This document shows positions 14,585 to 23,432 of a DNA stretch of 24,115 bases, piece after piece. The position numbers were made by a program, and so were the translations under genes. The first letter of the stretch is position 1. Each line of letters opens with the position of its first letter. Origin of the DNA: a virus. Below the pieces are notes generated by a model. It ran no database searches. It had not been told where the DNA came from and was given only the letters and a program-made list of their open reading frames with translations. Location of the stretch: IMG/VR virus record IMGVR_UViG_3300033146_000515, positions 1 through 24,115 of that record; one strand, 5' to 3'.

Positions 14585-16799
14585 TGAACTATGGGTTCCG
14601 GATATAAAATTATGTACGGAACAACATAAATTTAGAATGGAAAATGAGTGGAAGAGGAGCACTGGTGGAGAGATGAAACCGTCGATGTTAGGCATCGAAC
14701 GCTATAGGTGGGGACCAGTACTTCCGGATAAGTTTTATGAAGGAAGGAATCCACCGCCAGTACCGATAGATTCTGCAGAGAATATAGAATGGTACGAGGA
14801 GCAATTACGACGTTCTATATATGGGTTTGAATATAAAGGGTTTAGAATAACTGGAGACCATTATTGGGCCCTTAATTTCGTACCATTTCTTATAGCATTA
14901 AAGGATAAAAACGGAAATCCAACCACAAATTTCGACATTGACTTTCCATACTTCTCATACATGCACGATTATATCTTCAAATTAATCGAAGAAGCCCACC
15001 ACGAAGGAAAAGGATTCATGTGGATGGCTGGTCGTGCTGTTGGTAAGTCATATCTACTAAACAGTATAATAGCTAAATATTACTATTTAAAACCTAATAG
15101 CCACTCTGTTGTAGCGTGTACAAACGCACACCATACAAATGAAACCTTTGGAAAGCTGAAAGATATGCTTATTGCTATCGATAAAGCCCATCCAACACTG
15201 GCCTTAGCTAGATTAGAAGATACCAAATACTTTATCCGTTCTGGATATGAAGTAAACAGAGACGGTGTTAAGATGGAAAGTGGTCCAATGTCTAAAGTAC
15301 AAGGACTTATCTTCGGTGATAATCCGGATGCTACAAGGGGAACACGTCCTGATATATTCTTCATGGATGAGATTGGTGCGTGGTCAACCGGTAAAGCTAA
15401 CTTAAAAACCTGTATCTCAGCATCATGGGGATCATGGAAAGTAGGTAGTATTAAGAAAGGTCGTGTATTCATGGCTGGTACTGGTGGATCAGTTGCTTCA
15501 GACCAAGCAAGGGAGATATTTACTAATCCTAAAGCTTATAATTTACTAGCTGTTAATGATTTTGCTGTAGCCGGTAAAAAGACTTATCATTGCATGTTTC
15601 TTCCTGCTGATTACTTATATGGAGGTATGTGGGAAAAATATGGAGTCAATAATAACGAAGAGTCTAGGAAAATCCTGGACCAAGAACGTGAGGATACTAG
15701 AGAAGACATCGAACTCCATGATAAGATTGTTCAGGAATTCCCATACACGATAGAGGAAGTATTCCAGAAGAAGGGTACAAACATCTTCAATCAGAAGAAG
15801 ATAGCCAAGCAATGGACAGATATTCAATTCGGTGCAGATCATATAATTAAGCCTGAGAGAGGATTTCTTGAATGGAAACGCTCTAAGTCTGGAAAGATTG
15901 TAGGCGTGGAGTGGGTACTTAACCCGAACGGTAATATAGAGATAGTAGAGCATCCCTTTAGAGGAAAGAGTGGAAAAGAAATATTTAATGATCTCTATAT
16001 AGCCGGGGTAGATAGTATTGACCAGGGTAAGTTGGATTCAACATCAACAAAGGATAGATCATCCTTAGCATGTCTTATAAAGAAGCGTATTGTAGATGGA
16101 GCTTATTTCAGCCAGACGTCAAACATTTACGTAGCTAAATACTTAGGAAGAAGCTTGGATGTTAGAGATGACTATGAAGAAGTACTAAAGCTGTCTATGT
16201 ATTACAATGCTAAAGTAAACTTAGAGTATACGAAAGTAGGTCTAAGACAGTTCTTTATAGAAAAGCATCAATTCCACAGACTGATGAAACGTCCGGCAGT
16301 AGCTATGCCTTCGGCTTCAGACGGAGATTTGAAGAGACTCGGATATGATAACAGACAACATCTAATAGGCACAACAACCGCTACGCATGTTATCGATCAC
16401 CAGGACGGAAAGATCAAAGAATACATACAAGACTTCTGTCATCTAATATTCTTCGAGGATCTGCTAGAGCAGCTTAGAGACTATGATAGAGAAGATAGGA
16501 AGAAGTCTGACCTTGTTGTAGCTATGGGCCTATGCGAGATCGCAGACGAAGATATGCTGGGAGAGCCTGCTAAAGCTATGGAGAGCGTTAGTCAGGAATT
16601 AGAAGAATTCGGATACTACTATGACGAATACGGATTCAAACATTTCGGCGTAATACCTAAAAAGAATAGAGTAACAATAAATGACTTTATAGAAGAGGAT
16701 AATCGTATGGGCTACAGGTGGATAGACTCTACCGGAGTACCAAGATTTGATGATAAGTACGATGTGCAAGACGCAAGAGACTTAGAATTTGAACAATAA
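14577..16799 (+). CDS. terL: Large terminase subunit (TerL)
   Basis: The 740-residue protein is the packaging motor. The Walker A motif GRAVGKS is at residues 152-158 in MWMAGRAVGKSYLL, and Walker B is IFFMDE with Asp264-Glu265. The nuclease half starts at AGVDSIDQG (Asp479, Asp482) and has a late acidic site at SDLVVAMG (Asp645), as in the RNase H-like nuclease of terminases. Its length is on the long side for TerL. ATG 14577 overlaps the end of the preceding gene by 8 bases. The longer reading from 14499 translates the neighbouring gene in another frame, so I reject it. It is followed by a small gene and a co-chaperonin-like gene before the portal. No small terminase subunit is obvious next to it. 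Confidence 0.95.
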   Translation: MDNELWVPDIKLCTEQHKFRMENEWKRSTGGEMKPSMLGIERYRWGPVLPDKFYEGRNPPPVPIDSAENIEWYEEQLRRSIYGFEYKGFRITGDHYWALNFVPFLIALKDKNGNPTTNFDIDFPYFSYMHDYIFKLIEEAHHEGKGFMWMAGRAVGKSYLLNSIIAKYYYLKPNSHSVVACTNAHHTNETFGKLKDMLIAIDKAHPTLALARLEDTKYFIRSGYEVNRDGVKMESGPMSKVQGLIFGDNPDATRGTRPDIFFMDEIGAWSTGKANLKTCISASWGSWKVGSIKKGRVFMAGTGGSVASDQAREIFTNPKAYNLLAVNDFAVAGKKTYHCMFLPADYLYGGMWEKYGVNNNEESRKILDQEREDTREDIELHDKIVQEFPYTIEEVFQKKGTNIFNQKKIAKQWTDIQFGADHIIKPERGFLEWKRSKSGKIVGVEWVLNPNGNIEIVEHPFRGKSGKEIFNDLYIAGVDSIDQGKLDSTSTKDRSSLACLIKKRIVDGAYFSQTSNIYVAKYLGRSLDVRDDYEEVLKLSMYYNAKVNLEYTKVGLRQFFIEKHQFHRLMKRPAVAMPSASDGDLKRLGYDNRQHLIGTTTATHVIDHQDGKIKEYIQDFCHLIFFEDLLEQLRDYDREDRKKSDLVVAMGLCEIADEDMLGEPAKAMESVSQELEEFGYYYDEYGFKHFGVIPKKNRVTINDFIEEDNRMGYRWIDSTGVPRFDDKYDVQDARDLEFEQ

Positions 16800-16817
16800 C
16801 GAAAATTTTACTATAAT
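16789..16817 (+). promoter_or_regulatory. Possible promoter in the post-terminase gap
   Basis: TTGAAC (16789-16794) lies 17 bases upstream of a perfect TATAAT (16812-16817), and TTTG sits at 16788-16791, which would suit a Bacteroidota -33 element. The -35 part overlaps the end of the terminase gene and the gap to the next start is 57 bases. The DNA is AT-rich, so a chance match is possible. There is no second clear candidate in the window. Confidence 0.35.
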
Positions 16818-16856
16818 ATCTATGAATGTAATTATTAACAATCAATACGAATTAAT

Positions 16857-17057
16857 ATGGAAAATGTAGAAACTGTAACAGTAACTTTAGCAACACTTAA
16901 TGCAACTTTAGAGTATTTAGATACTCGACCACACAGAGAAGTAGCTGGATTAATCGCGGCTTTAATAAAAGAAGCAAATGCTTTCAGAGCAACAGCAGAA
17001 ACTGAGTCGGAAGTAGTACCTGAAACTGAACAAGTAAACGAAATAGTGGAAAAATGA
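16857..17057 (+). CDS. Small hypothetical protein, 66 aa
   Basis: The protein appears helical, with a Thr/Val/Ala-rich beginning (VTVTLATLNATLEYL), a helix with VAGLIAALIKEANAF, and an acidic tail ending in EIVEK. It has no known motif. It is the first gene after the 57-base gap that follows the terminase. Its TGA overlaps the ATG of the double-GroES gene, so the two are translationally coupled. It could assist that chaperone or be a head-assembly factor, but the sequence does not tell. Confidence 0.55.
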   Translation: MENVETVTVTLATLNATLEYLDTRPHREVAGLIAALIKEANAFRATAETESEVVPETEQVNEIVEK

Positions 17058-17662
17058 TATTAGAAAGTCATGAGCAAATAAATCCGAAACGAGACATGGT
17101 TCTCGTTGAAATGATAAGGTTAGATGAGATACAAGAGGGTCTAGTATTAGAACGAGATTCCGACGCAACAGATGTAGCAATAAGGTATGGTAAAGTCCTA
17201 AGTATAGGAGATAAAGTTGATATGCCGGAGCATTGCCCAGGACTAAAAGTAGACGAGATAGTCATATTTACTGAGTTTGCTGGATACTATGTAGTTACTA
17301 AGGAAGAGAAATTATTAAAGCTGATACGTGGTTACGATATAGTTGGAAAGTATGAAAATATGGAAAAAATGAATAAAGATGTAGCGCCGACTGCAAATCG
17401 ATTGCTGGTCGAAGAATATGATATGAATGAAGGATCTGACTTAATACTTAACACAACATCAAGAGATCCTAGATTAGCAGATATGCACTATGGTAAAATT
17501 ATCGGTATTGGACCTTCTGTAAAAGATGAGGACCTTAGTGTAGGAATGCTTGTAGCCTACGCTACATATGTCGGAACACAGATACGAGAAAAAGAATCTG
17601 ACACTGTTAAAGCACTTAAGATAATAGTCGAAGAGGATATATTACTTACAATAACAACCTAA
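17054..17662 (+). CDS. Tandem GroES/Cpn10-domain co-chaperonin
   Basis: The 202-residue protein has two GroES-type beta-barrel domains in a row, about residues 10-100 and 110-200. Each has the order of Cpn10: an opening strand (RDMVLVE / NRLLVEE), a mobile loop, a GKVLSIG / GKIIGIG strand, a V-D-E-IVIF / VGMLVAY strand, and a closing strand (YDIVGKY / EDILLTI). The mobile loops keep the hydrophobic tripeptide that binds GroEL: LVL at 30-32 and LIL at 130-132. GroES helps GroEL fold proteins, and phages such as T4 (gp31) and others encode their own for the capsid protein. A double-domain form is known in plant chloroplast Cpn20 but is not the usual phage layout. It follows the small gene by an ATGA overlap and is closed by a terminator. 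Confidence 0.82.
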   Translation: MILESHEQINPKRDMVLVEMIRLDEIQEGLVLERDSDATDVAIRYGKVLSIGDKVDMPEHCPGLKVDEIVIFTEFAGYYVVTKEEKLLKLIRGYDIVGKYENMEKMNKDVAPTANRLLVEEYDMNEGSDLILNTTSRDPRLADMHYGKIIGIGPSVKDEDLSVGMLVAYATYVGTQIREKESDTVKALKIIVEEDILLTITT

Positions 17663-17666
17663 ATAC

Positions 17667-17694
17667 AAGCTCAACATTATGTTGGGCTTTTATT
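17667..17694 (+). terminator. Rho-independent terminator
   Basis: A 9-bp stem (AGCTCAACA at 17668-17676 with TGTTGGGCT at 17680-17688, one T-G wobble), a TTA loop and a trailing TTTTATTATT form a compact hairpin on the plus strand. It begins 5 bases after the GroES-like gene's stop. The portal gene starts 19 bases past it, so transcription of the portal needs read-through or a promoter that overlaps this element. Confidence 0.75.
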
Positions 17695-17713
17695 ATTAAT
17701 ACGAAGAAGAGAT

Positions 17714-20002
17714 ATGATATCACAATATCCACAAGTATACTACGAGGATTTTTATTTAACGGAAGCGGATAAAAATGACAAGGAGTACCTTATGGCTAAC
17801 GCTGATCACTGGATCGCGGTGTTGGTAGAGCCTAAGACACACATTAAAACATACCGTAATTACTATAATGGCGTCAGAGATGATAAGGAGTTTCAGTACC
17901 TAACTGAGAACTACGGAATAGGTACACCTTCAGCACTAAAATTTACAAATCTTATTAAACCAAGAGTAGACGCTCTTGTGCATCAGTTAGAATCAGATTC
18001 TTATTCATACACTGTATCTGCAGTGGATGATAAAACTGTGGATATGATACAGCAGGAGAAGAAACTTAAAAAGATACAGGAGGCAGAAAATATACTAAAG
18101 CAATTTACCGTAAAAATGAAATCAGCGGTAGAAGCTGAAAAGGATAATCTCCCAACATTTTCTGAACTGCAGGATGCTCTAGAACGTGTACATAAGAAGT
18201 ATGAAACAAACTTCATATCAGATCTGGAAGTAGCTGTGCAACATGTTTGCGATTATTTTGAACACAGCAATCAAATGATGCTGCGTCATAAACTATCACT
18301 GCTTGTTCACGATCTGATAGTAACCGGAGAATGCTATTATAGGGTTCATTACGAGCGAGAAGGTCAAGACCCAATATTCGACGTTATCAAACCAGAAAAT
18401 TTCTTCCATAATAAAAGTACTAACTCACCATTTATCGACACAACAGACGCAGTAGTACACAGAGAGTATTTGACGCATAAAGAGGTCGCTCAGCGCTACG
18501 GAAAGTTTATGTCGCCTGAAGATATCAAAAAACTATTTGGTGAGCGCTACATGTCTAAAACAGCGCGTACATTGAATTCTGGTTTAGATCTAAATCTGTA
18601 TTACAGCGATGAAGATCCAGTCTTAACGCAAAGATATAAATCTGCAGCATATACAATTGAAGTGTGTCACGTAGAATGGTTAGCTACTAATGAAGTAGAA
18701 ATCGACGAAGAAGAGCAGAATTATTTAACAATATTAACGGACGGTAAGAACTTTAAAGCAAGAAAGAAAGTAAGAAGGACTGATCGCTATGAATGTACGC
18801 GTATTGGAGGTACAGTTTATGTTAATGCTGGTAAAAATGATGACGTACCAAGATCACAACAAGATCCCTACTCTTGCGGTTTCTCTTATGGAGGAGTGCT
18901 ATTCAGTGATAGAAACGGCAAACCTTACTCTGTTGTAGGCGCTCTTAAAGATCTTCAGGACCTGTATGATCTCACCATGTTCTACAGAGATAACTTGATA
19001 GCCAATTCTGGCGTCCCTGGAGATAGAATTAACGTAGCTGGTATACCTAAGGTACTTGGTAAAGATTTCATGACCAGATTACTTAAATTTATAGCATTAA
19101 AGAAAAATGGTGTAGAACTAATTGATCCCACCGAGCAAGGAGCTCAACTATTCCAACATTACGGCTCATTCGATAACTCAGTTAATGGAAACTCGTTGAA
19201 CGCCATTAATGCGGTTCTACAACAGATAGAGATGCAGGCACACATGATAGCCGGCACTACACCACAAATGCTAGGATTCATAGAAGAGCGTGATGCTGTA
19301 ACTAATGTTAGAGCCGGAATAAAACAAGCACTAGGAACTAATAGTTATCTATTTGAACTATTCAGAGCTAATCAAAATCGCCTGATGTCAGATCTGATTA
19401 AGGTATCACAAATTACTTATAAAAAGGGTAAGAAAATTTCATATGTTGTCGGAGATGAAGCCTATGTATTTGATATCATACCAGAGAAGTACTCCTACTC
19501 TGATTATGCAATATCCATATCATACGCATCAAGAGATGAGCAAAAGCTGCAAGCATTACAAATGCTAGCTAAAGAGTTAGTCGGTGCTGGAATGATCGAT
19601 CCTGATGTATTAGTTAAAGCGGTACTATCAAATTCAATAGTAGAAGTGAACAGAGTAATTACTGAAAACTGGAAGAAGAAACAAGCAGAAAATGATCAAA
19701 TTGCGCAAGCTTCGCAAGCAATTGAACAGTATGAAAAACAGATTAAAGAACTTACATCAGAACTCAACAATGTTAAGCAACAGCTTGAAGCAGCTAAGAC
19801 AGCTAATGACCAAGCAAAAATGTACGAAGTTCAGCAAAAAGCTAAAGAAGCCGAAAAGAAACTTGAGCTTGAGGAACAAAAACTTAAAGACACCAAGGCT
19901 TATAATGAGAAGCAGATTGAACTTAAGGAACAAGTAGTTCAGTTAGAAAGAGAACAGCTCTATATGGGAACTGGGGCAGAAAAAGAAGTTAAAAACTTAT
20001 AA
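17714..20002 (+). CDS. Portal protein
   Basis: This 762-residue protein has the character of a phage portal. It has an N-terminal region with THIKTYRNYYNGV, a helical, charged middle containing a coiled coil (about residues 110-180), and a mixed core with a Gly-rich stretch near SQQDPYSCGFSYGG. Then comes a helical 'stem-like' part around GIPKVLGKDFMTRLLKFIALKKNG. The end (about 650-755) is a very long Gln/Lys/Glu-rich coiled coil, a feature I associate with portals of crAss-like and related phages. A dodecamer at the capsid vertex through which DNA is packaged and ejected is the known role of such proteins. It follows the terminator after AAGAAGAGAT, a weak ribosome binding site, and the next gene starts 2 bases after its stop. 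I rely on size, shape and position, not on a single motif. Confidence 0.85.
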   Translation: MISQYPQVYYEDFYLTEADKNDKEYLMANADHWIAVLVEPKTHIKTYRNYYNGVRDDKEFQYLTENYGIGTPSALKFTNLIKPRVDALVHQLESDSYSYTVSAVDDKTVDMIQQEKKLKKIQEAENILKQFTVKMKSAVEAEKDNLPTFSELQDALERVHKKYETNFISDLEVAVQHVCDYFEHSNQMMLRHKLSLLVHDLIVTGECYYRVHYEREGQDPIFDVIKPENFFHNKSTNSPFIDTTDAVVHREYLTHKEVAQRYGKFMSPEDIKKLFGERYMSKTARTLNSGLDLNLYYSDEDPVLTQRYKSAAYTIEVCHVEWLATNEVEIDEEEQNYLTILTDGKNFKARKKVRRTDRYECTRIGGTVYVNAGKNDDVPRSQQDPYSCGFSYGGVLFSDRNGKPYSVVGALKDLQDLYDLTMFYRDNLIANSGVPGDRINVAGIPKVLGKDFMTRLLKFIALKKNGVELIDPTEQGAQLFQHYGSFDNSVNGNSLNAINAVLQQIEMQAHMIAGTTPQMLGFIEERDAVTNVRAGIKQALGTNSYLFELFRANQNRLMSDLIKVSQITYKKGKKISYVVGDEAYVFDIIPEKYSYSDYAISISYASRDEQKLQALQMLAKELVGAGMIDPDVLVKAVLSNSIVEVNRVITENWKKKQAENDQIAQASQAIEQYEKQIKELTSELNNVKQQLEAAKTANDQAKMYEVQQKAKEAEKKLELEEQKLKDTKAYNEKQIELKEQVVQLEREQLYMGTGAEKEVKNL

Positions 20003-20004
20003 TT

Positions 20005-20940
20005 ATGGTAAGAGAAGTAGAATTTTCTAATTTCGTAGAATTATTCGGAGACCAGAGCCATTATTTAGCAAATGTTGGGGATAATCCACTGATTTATGGC
20101 TCACTAGCGGATGGTGGAAAAACACTAACTGTTAATCTGAATATTAATAACCCAGTTACTGCTGGAGCAAAACGTATTGTATATCTGTATTTCGGAAATA
20201 TTGATTTCGAAAGCAGGCTTACTGATTACATAGAATTACCAGACTACAATATGGTTGATGGTGCCTATGTGTTTGATTTGTCTAAGGTATTAACTATACC
20301 GCGTAAAATATACAATACTAGAGGAACCTCAGAAATTGTAATTGAGCTTTATACATACGAAGCCAATATTACAACAGACTATGGAACTAAGAGGCTGTCA
20401 GTGCCTTATAGCATTGATTCTAGTCCTAAATATGAATATGATCAATCCACGGATGGTATCTACCGCATTTATGTAGTGGATATCGCTCCATGGAATTCGT
20501 CTACAATATATAACAGCGAGGATATTGTTGTTCATAATGACGTATTGTATATGTCACTGTATGACAATAATCAAGGTAATATTCCTCCAGACCCAATATT
20601 GTGGGCTGCGCCGGACAAAGAAGCAATTATAGATTATATTTATGGTACTACAAGTAATCCACCCTTAGCATCTATAATATCAGATATGTTAATTAGCAGA
20701 TACGCTAAATACAATCTAATTTTGAACTCGATGACACGTATAGGATTCAAACCCTATGATAACGAGTTTGCATTTCAGAAAACAGCGCTGTTGCAGATGT
20801 TTAGGGAAAAAGCGATGTTTCATTTAATGAATCATAAGCCTATAGATGCTGCTGCCGCGTTACAGCAGCTAAAATTAGCATATAGTGATCTTGCTGATAC
20901 AACCAATGTTAGAACGTACAATATAAAATATACATTATGA
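20005..20940 (+). CDS. Head-tail or tail protein with CBM5/12-like module, 311 aa
   Basis: Residues 1-140 are mostly beta-strands. Residues 163-200 match the small chitin-binding module type (CBM5/12): Trp163, then STIYNSEDIVVHNDVLYMSL, a Gly-Asn-Ile-Pro-Pro stretch and Trp200. The family is known to bind polysaccharides but also occurs in phage tail and fibre proteins. The last 90 residues are helical (AAAALQQLKLAYSDL), as in proteins that pack against the portal or tail. The position right after the portal suggests a connector or tail-adjacent part. The 'aattATGG' start and the ATGA overlap with the next gene support the limits. The exact role is inference. Confidence 0.65.
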   Translation: MVREVEFSNFVELFGDQSHYLANVGDNPLIYGSLADGGKTLTVNLNINNPVTAGAKRIVYLYFGNIDFESRLTDYIELPDYNMVDGAYVFDLSKVLTIPRKIYNTRGTSEIVIELYTYEANITTDYGTKRLSVPYSIDSSPKYEYDQSTDGIYRIYVVDIAPWNSSTIYNSEDIVVHNDVLYMSLYDNNQGNIPPDPILWAAPDKEAIIDYIYGTTSNPPLASIISDMLISRYAKYNLILNSMTRIGFKPYDNEFAFQKTALLQMFREKAMFHLMNHKPIDAAAALQQLKLAYSDLADTTNVRTYNIKYTL

Positions 20941-21797
20941 TAAAGACGATATACGATGGCGGTACAAGAGTGGATGGCGTTACTGTATTACAAAACGCGC
21001 AGATAGTACCAATTGAAAGTAAAATACTTATTCAAACTCCGGCACTTTCCGGTGGAACGGCAACGAAAGTATCATTCTTATACTATCATAATGTCAATAG
21101 ATACGGAGAGATACTAACAACTTTGGTTGCTATATTCGACCCAGAAGAAGCACAAAAGTCGCAATATGTGATATATGACCCAAACCTATTTGGTAGAAAT
21201 AGTGCTTATGAAGAATCACAAGCATATATAGGAACTAGCTATCGCTGGAGAAATGCTGACCTTGGTAGTACAAGTGTTGAAATGTTAGTTGATAGATCTA
21301 AATACTCAACACATACTTATAAGCATTATGACCTAGTGACAGATATAGCGCAGGATCCTTATGCTTCTAATAACTTCATGCTAGATGGTTGGTACTCATT
21401 GTTAAGTATAGTTTTAACAGATACTCCTACGATAATTGAGGATGGTGTGCTAAGGTCAAACAGCGGCGGTATTGAGTACTATTTTGATGGTGCATGGCAC
21501 GAATTCGACGGTGATATTTATACTGACGCACCAATAGCGAACATAATAAGAACTACAGGAAGCGGGAATAATTATATAGAAATAGCTTTCTTCGTAACTT
21601 ACAATGCTGTTTCATTATATGATCGCCTACTCACAAAAGAATTAAATGGTGAATGGTTTACCAATGTAAATAAAATAAGGCACAAGTATCGTTCCATTTC
21701 GAACGCTGCTGAAAGTGGCTACATGGACAAGGCACAGATTTTACTAAAATCTATGGATTTAACTTTATTATCTTCGAAACAAAATGTCAGAATATAG
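20937..21797 (+). CDS. Probable neck/tail structural protein, 286 aa
   Basis: The protein is beta-rich, with Tyr and Asp turns (SYRWRNADLGSTSVEML, WYSLLSIVLTD), a Gly-rich part near GGIEYYFDGAWHEFDGD, and a helical C-terminus ending in DKAQILLKSMDLTLL. That helical ending echoes the end of the preceding protein. I do not recognise the family. It is part of the portal-proximal gene group, linked by an ATGA to the previous gene and overlapping the next by 14 bases. It is likely a head-tail connector or tail component, by position only. Confidence 0.55.
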   Translation: MIKTIYDGGTRVDGVTVLQNAQIVPIESKILIQTPALSGGTATKVSFLYYHNVNRYGEILTTLVAIFDPEEAQKSQYVIYDPNLFGRNSAYEESQAYIGTSYRWRNADLGSTSVEMLVDRSKYSTHTYKHYDLVTDIAQDPYASNNFMLDGWYSLLSIVLTDTPTIIEDGVLRSNSGGIEYYFDGAWHEFDGDIYTDAPIANIIRTTGSGNNYIEIAFFVTYNAVSLYDRLLTKELNGEWFTNVNKIRHKYRSISNAAESGYMDKAQILLKSMDLTLLSSKQNVRI

Positions 21798-23427
21798 CGA
21801 ACATATAAATAGATTTTTAGAAGCGGCATTATTACCTGAGATAGATATGCTGAATATGAAGCTAAGCTCTTATACAGATTTTAGTTATAATGGAAAATCA
21901 TCCAAGAAGCTGATGTTAAGGTTATCTCAGTTGGTTACAATTTATGACTTCTTATTAGAGTATGTGAACGGTGATGAAGAGTGTGAGCTTTCTTCTTTAA
22001 GAGAATTAATTTCACTTACAGGTTTAGCGATTGGTAATAATCAATACATAATGCGTGCATTTGACCCATGGGCACCAATGCCTGGAGGAGAGTCCCCAGC
22101 TGGAACAAGAATACTTATACAGGTAGCATATACTGTGAATGGAACAGACGAAAATCCTACAGTGGTAGATGGTAACTATCTACTAACAACTGGAATATCT
22201 GCATCCTGGGTTCCAAGCGGAGCCGAGGTTGATGACATTCTAAGATATGAAAATGGAATTTGGAGTATCCTTTATGCAGTAAGATCTATGGCTGCTGGCA
22301 GTCTTGAGATTGAGTATGTAGAAACCAACGGAATGCCTACAGATAAAGTTAGTGCAAATTACGTATGGGATGGAGACAGATGGGATAATTATGATGCGTA
22401 TGAGCCAAATGACGGTTTAGAAAATATATCGGTATCCAATCCTAATCTAGGCGATATTAGTGAGCCACCATATGGAATTCCTGCATATACAGGCGGAGCC
22501 TTGCGAGGAAGAAGTATAAGTGCTATACTAGATGGTATGATTTTCGAAACAATACCATATAATTACGTAGCACCAACAACTTCACTGGTTGCTAAATCAG
22601 GAAACCTTGAGCGTGGATCTGACCTTGCTGGTAACATTGTTGGAACATATACTAAACGCGATGGAGGAGATCTTAATAATCAAGATCCTACATTTATAGT
22701 ACCTGGTGGTGATGAAATAGAAATCACTGTTACCATGGGTATAGACGAGCATAAAGTTGCTGATAACTCTCATACTCCAGGCAATAGAAGTATTACACTA
22801 GATGTTCCGGTTGATGCCGATGTTAGAATACCTAGTGAAGCTGCTACCTCTGCGGTAGGCGATATTGAATTTATTGCTAGGACTGCGGATGGCGTAGAAC
22901 AACTCGATAATAAAGGTAACCCGACTCCAAGACCATCTGATGTAATGGCTCGTATACTTGTTAGACGTGCTTATTATTACTCAAGATATCCAATATGGAT
23001 AGGATCCACAACAGAGAAATTTACTGTATCTAATCCAGAACTTACTGACTTATCAATTAATCCTAATAGCGGATCTAATACAAATGGAACATTGCTAGAC
23101 AGTTCATGGTTACAAAGCTCAGGATTAGGCATGAAGTCACTATTTACAGTAAATTTAACTAATCATACAATTAACGTCAAGGCTGGAGATGCACATTTAC
23201 TAGTAATATGCCCTCCAGGAATTACCGTATCCGGAATGGAGATGCTAGTATTTGGTTCATGGGAACCTATAACTAACTTAGCTTCATTCCAACTTACAGA
23301 TATATTAAGTGCAAATAACGATGAACCAAGAACTTACACTGCATATTATTTGCGAGATGTATCAGACGGTATCTATACAACTGACGTTCAATATAGAATT
23401 TCAACAGTAGGAACAATTCAACCATAA
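21784..23427 (+). CDS. Probable tail/fibre structural protein, 547 aa
   Basis: The first 90 residues are helical (HINRFLEAALLPEIDML, LRLSQLVTIYDFLLEYV). The remainder is beta-rich with many Gly, Asn, Ser and Thr residues and repeats of strand-turn units, like tail fibres or adhesion proteins. Short segments such as GSTTEKFTVSNPELTDLS and PNSGSNTNGTLLDSS are typical of fibre-like surfaces. No enzyme motif is visible. It lies between the portal-side proteins and a clear tail-fibre gene, so a tail or fibre-attachment role is the best guess. The start overlaps the previous gene by 14 bases and is followed by a 5-base gap to the next gene. Confidence 0.6.
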   Translation: MSEYSEHINRFLEAALLPEIDMLNMKLSSYTDFSYNGKSSKKLMLRLSQLVTIYDFLLEYVNGDEECELSSLRELISLTGLAIGNNQYIMRAFDPWAPMPGGESPAGTRILIQVAYTVNGTDENPTVVDGNYLLTTGISASWVPSGAEVDDILRYENGIWSILYAVRSMAAGSLEIEYVETNGMPTDKVSANYVWDGDRWDNYDAYEPNDGLENISVSNPNLGDISEPPYGIPAYTGGALRGRSISAILDGMIFETIPYNYVAPTTSLVAKSGNLERGSDLAGNIVGTYTKRDGGDLNNQDPTFIVPGGDEIEITVTMGIDEHKVADNSHTPGNRSITLDVPVDADVRIPSEAATSAVGDIEFIARTADGVEQLDNKGNPTPRPSDVMARILVRRAYYYSRYPIWIGSTTEKFTVSNPELTDLSINPNSGSNTNGTLLDSSWLQSSGLGMKSLFTVNLTNHTINVKAGDAHLLVICPPGITVSGMEMLVFGSWEPITNLASFQLTDILSANNDEPRTYTAYYLRDVSDGIYTTDVQYRISTVGTIQP

Positions 23428-23432
23428 ATACA

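Noticed and set aside
19692-19937. Lys/Leu-rich plus-strand frame within the portal gene
   Set aside because: It is an alternative reading of the Gln/Lys/Glu coiled-coil repeat of the portal in another frame and has no independent support.
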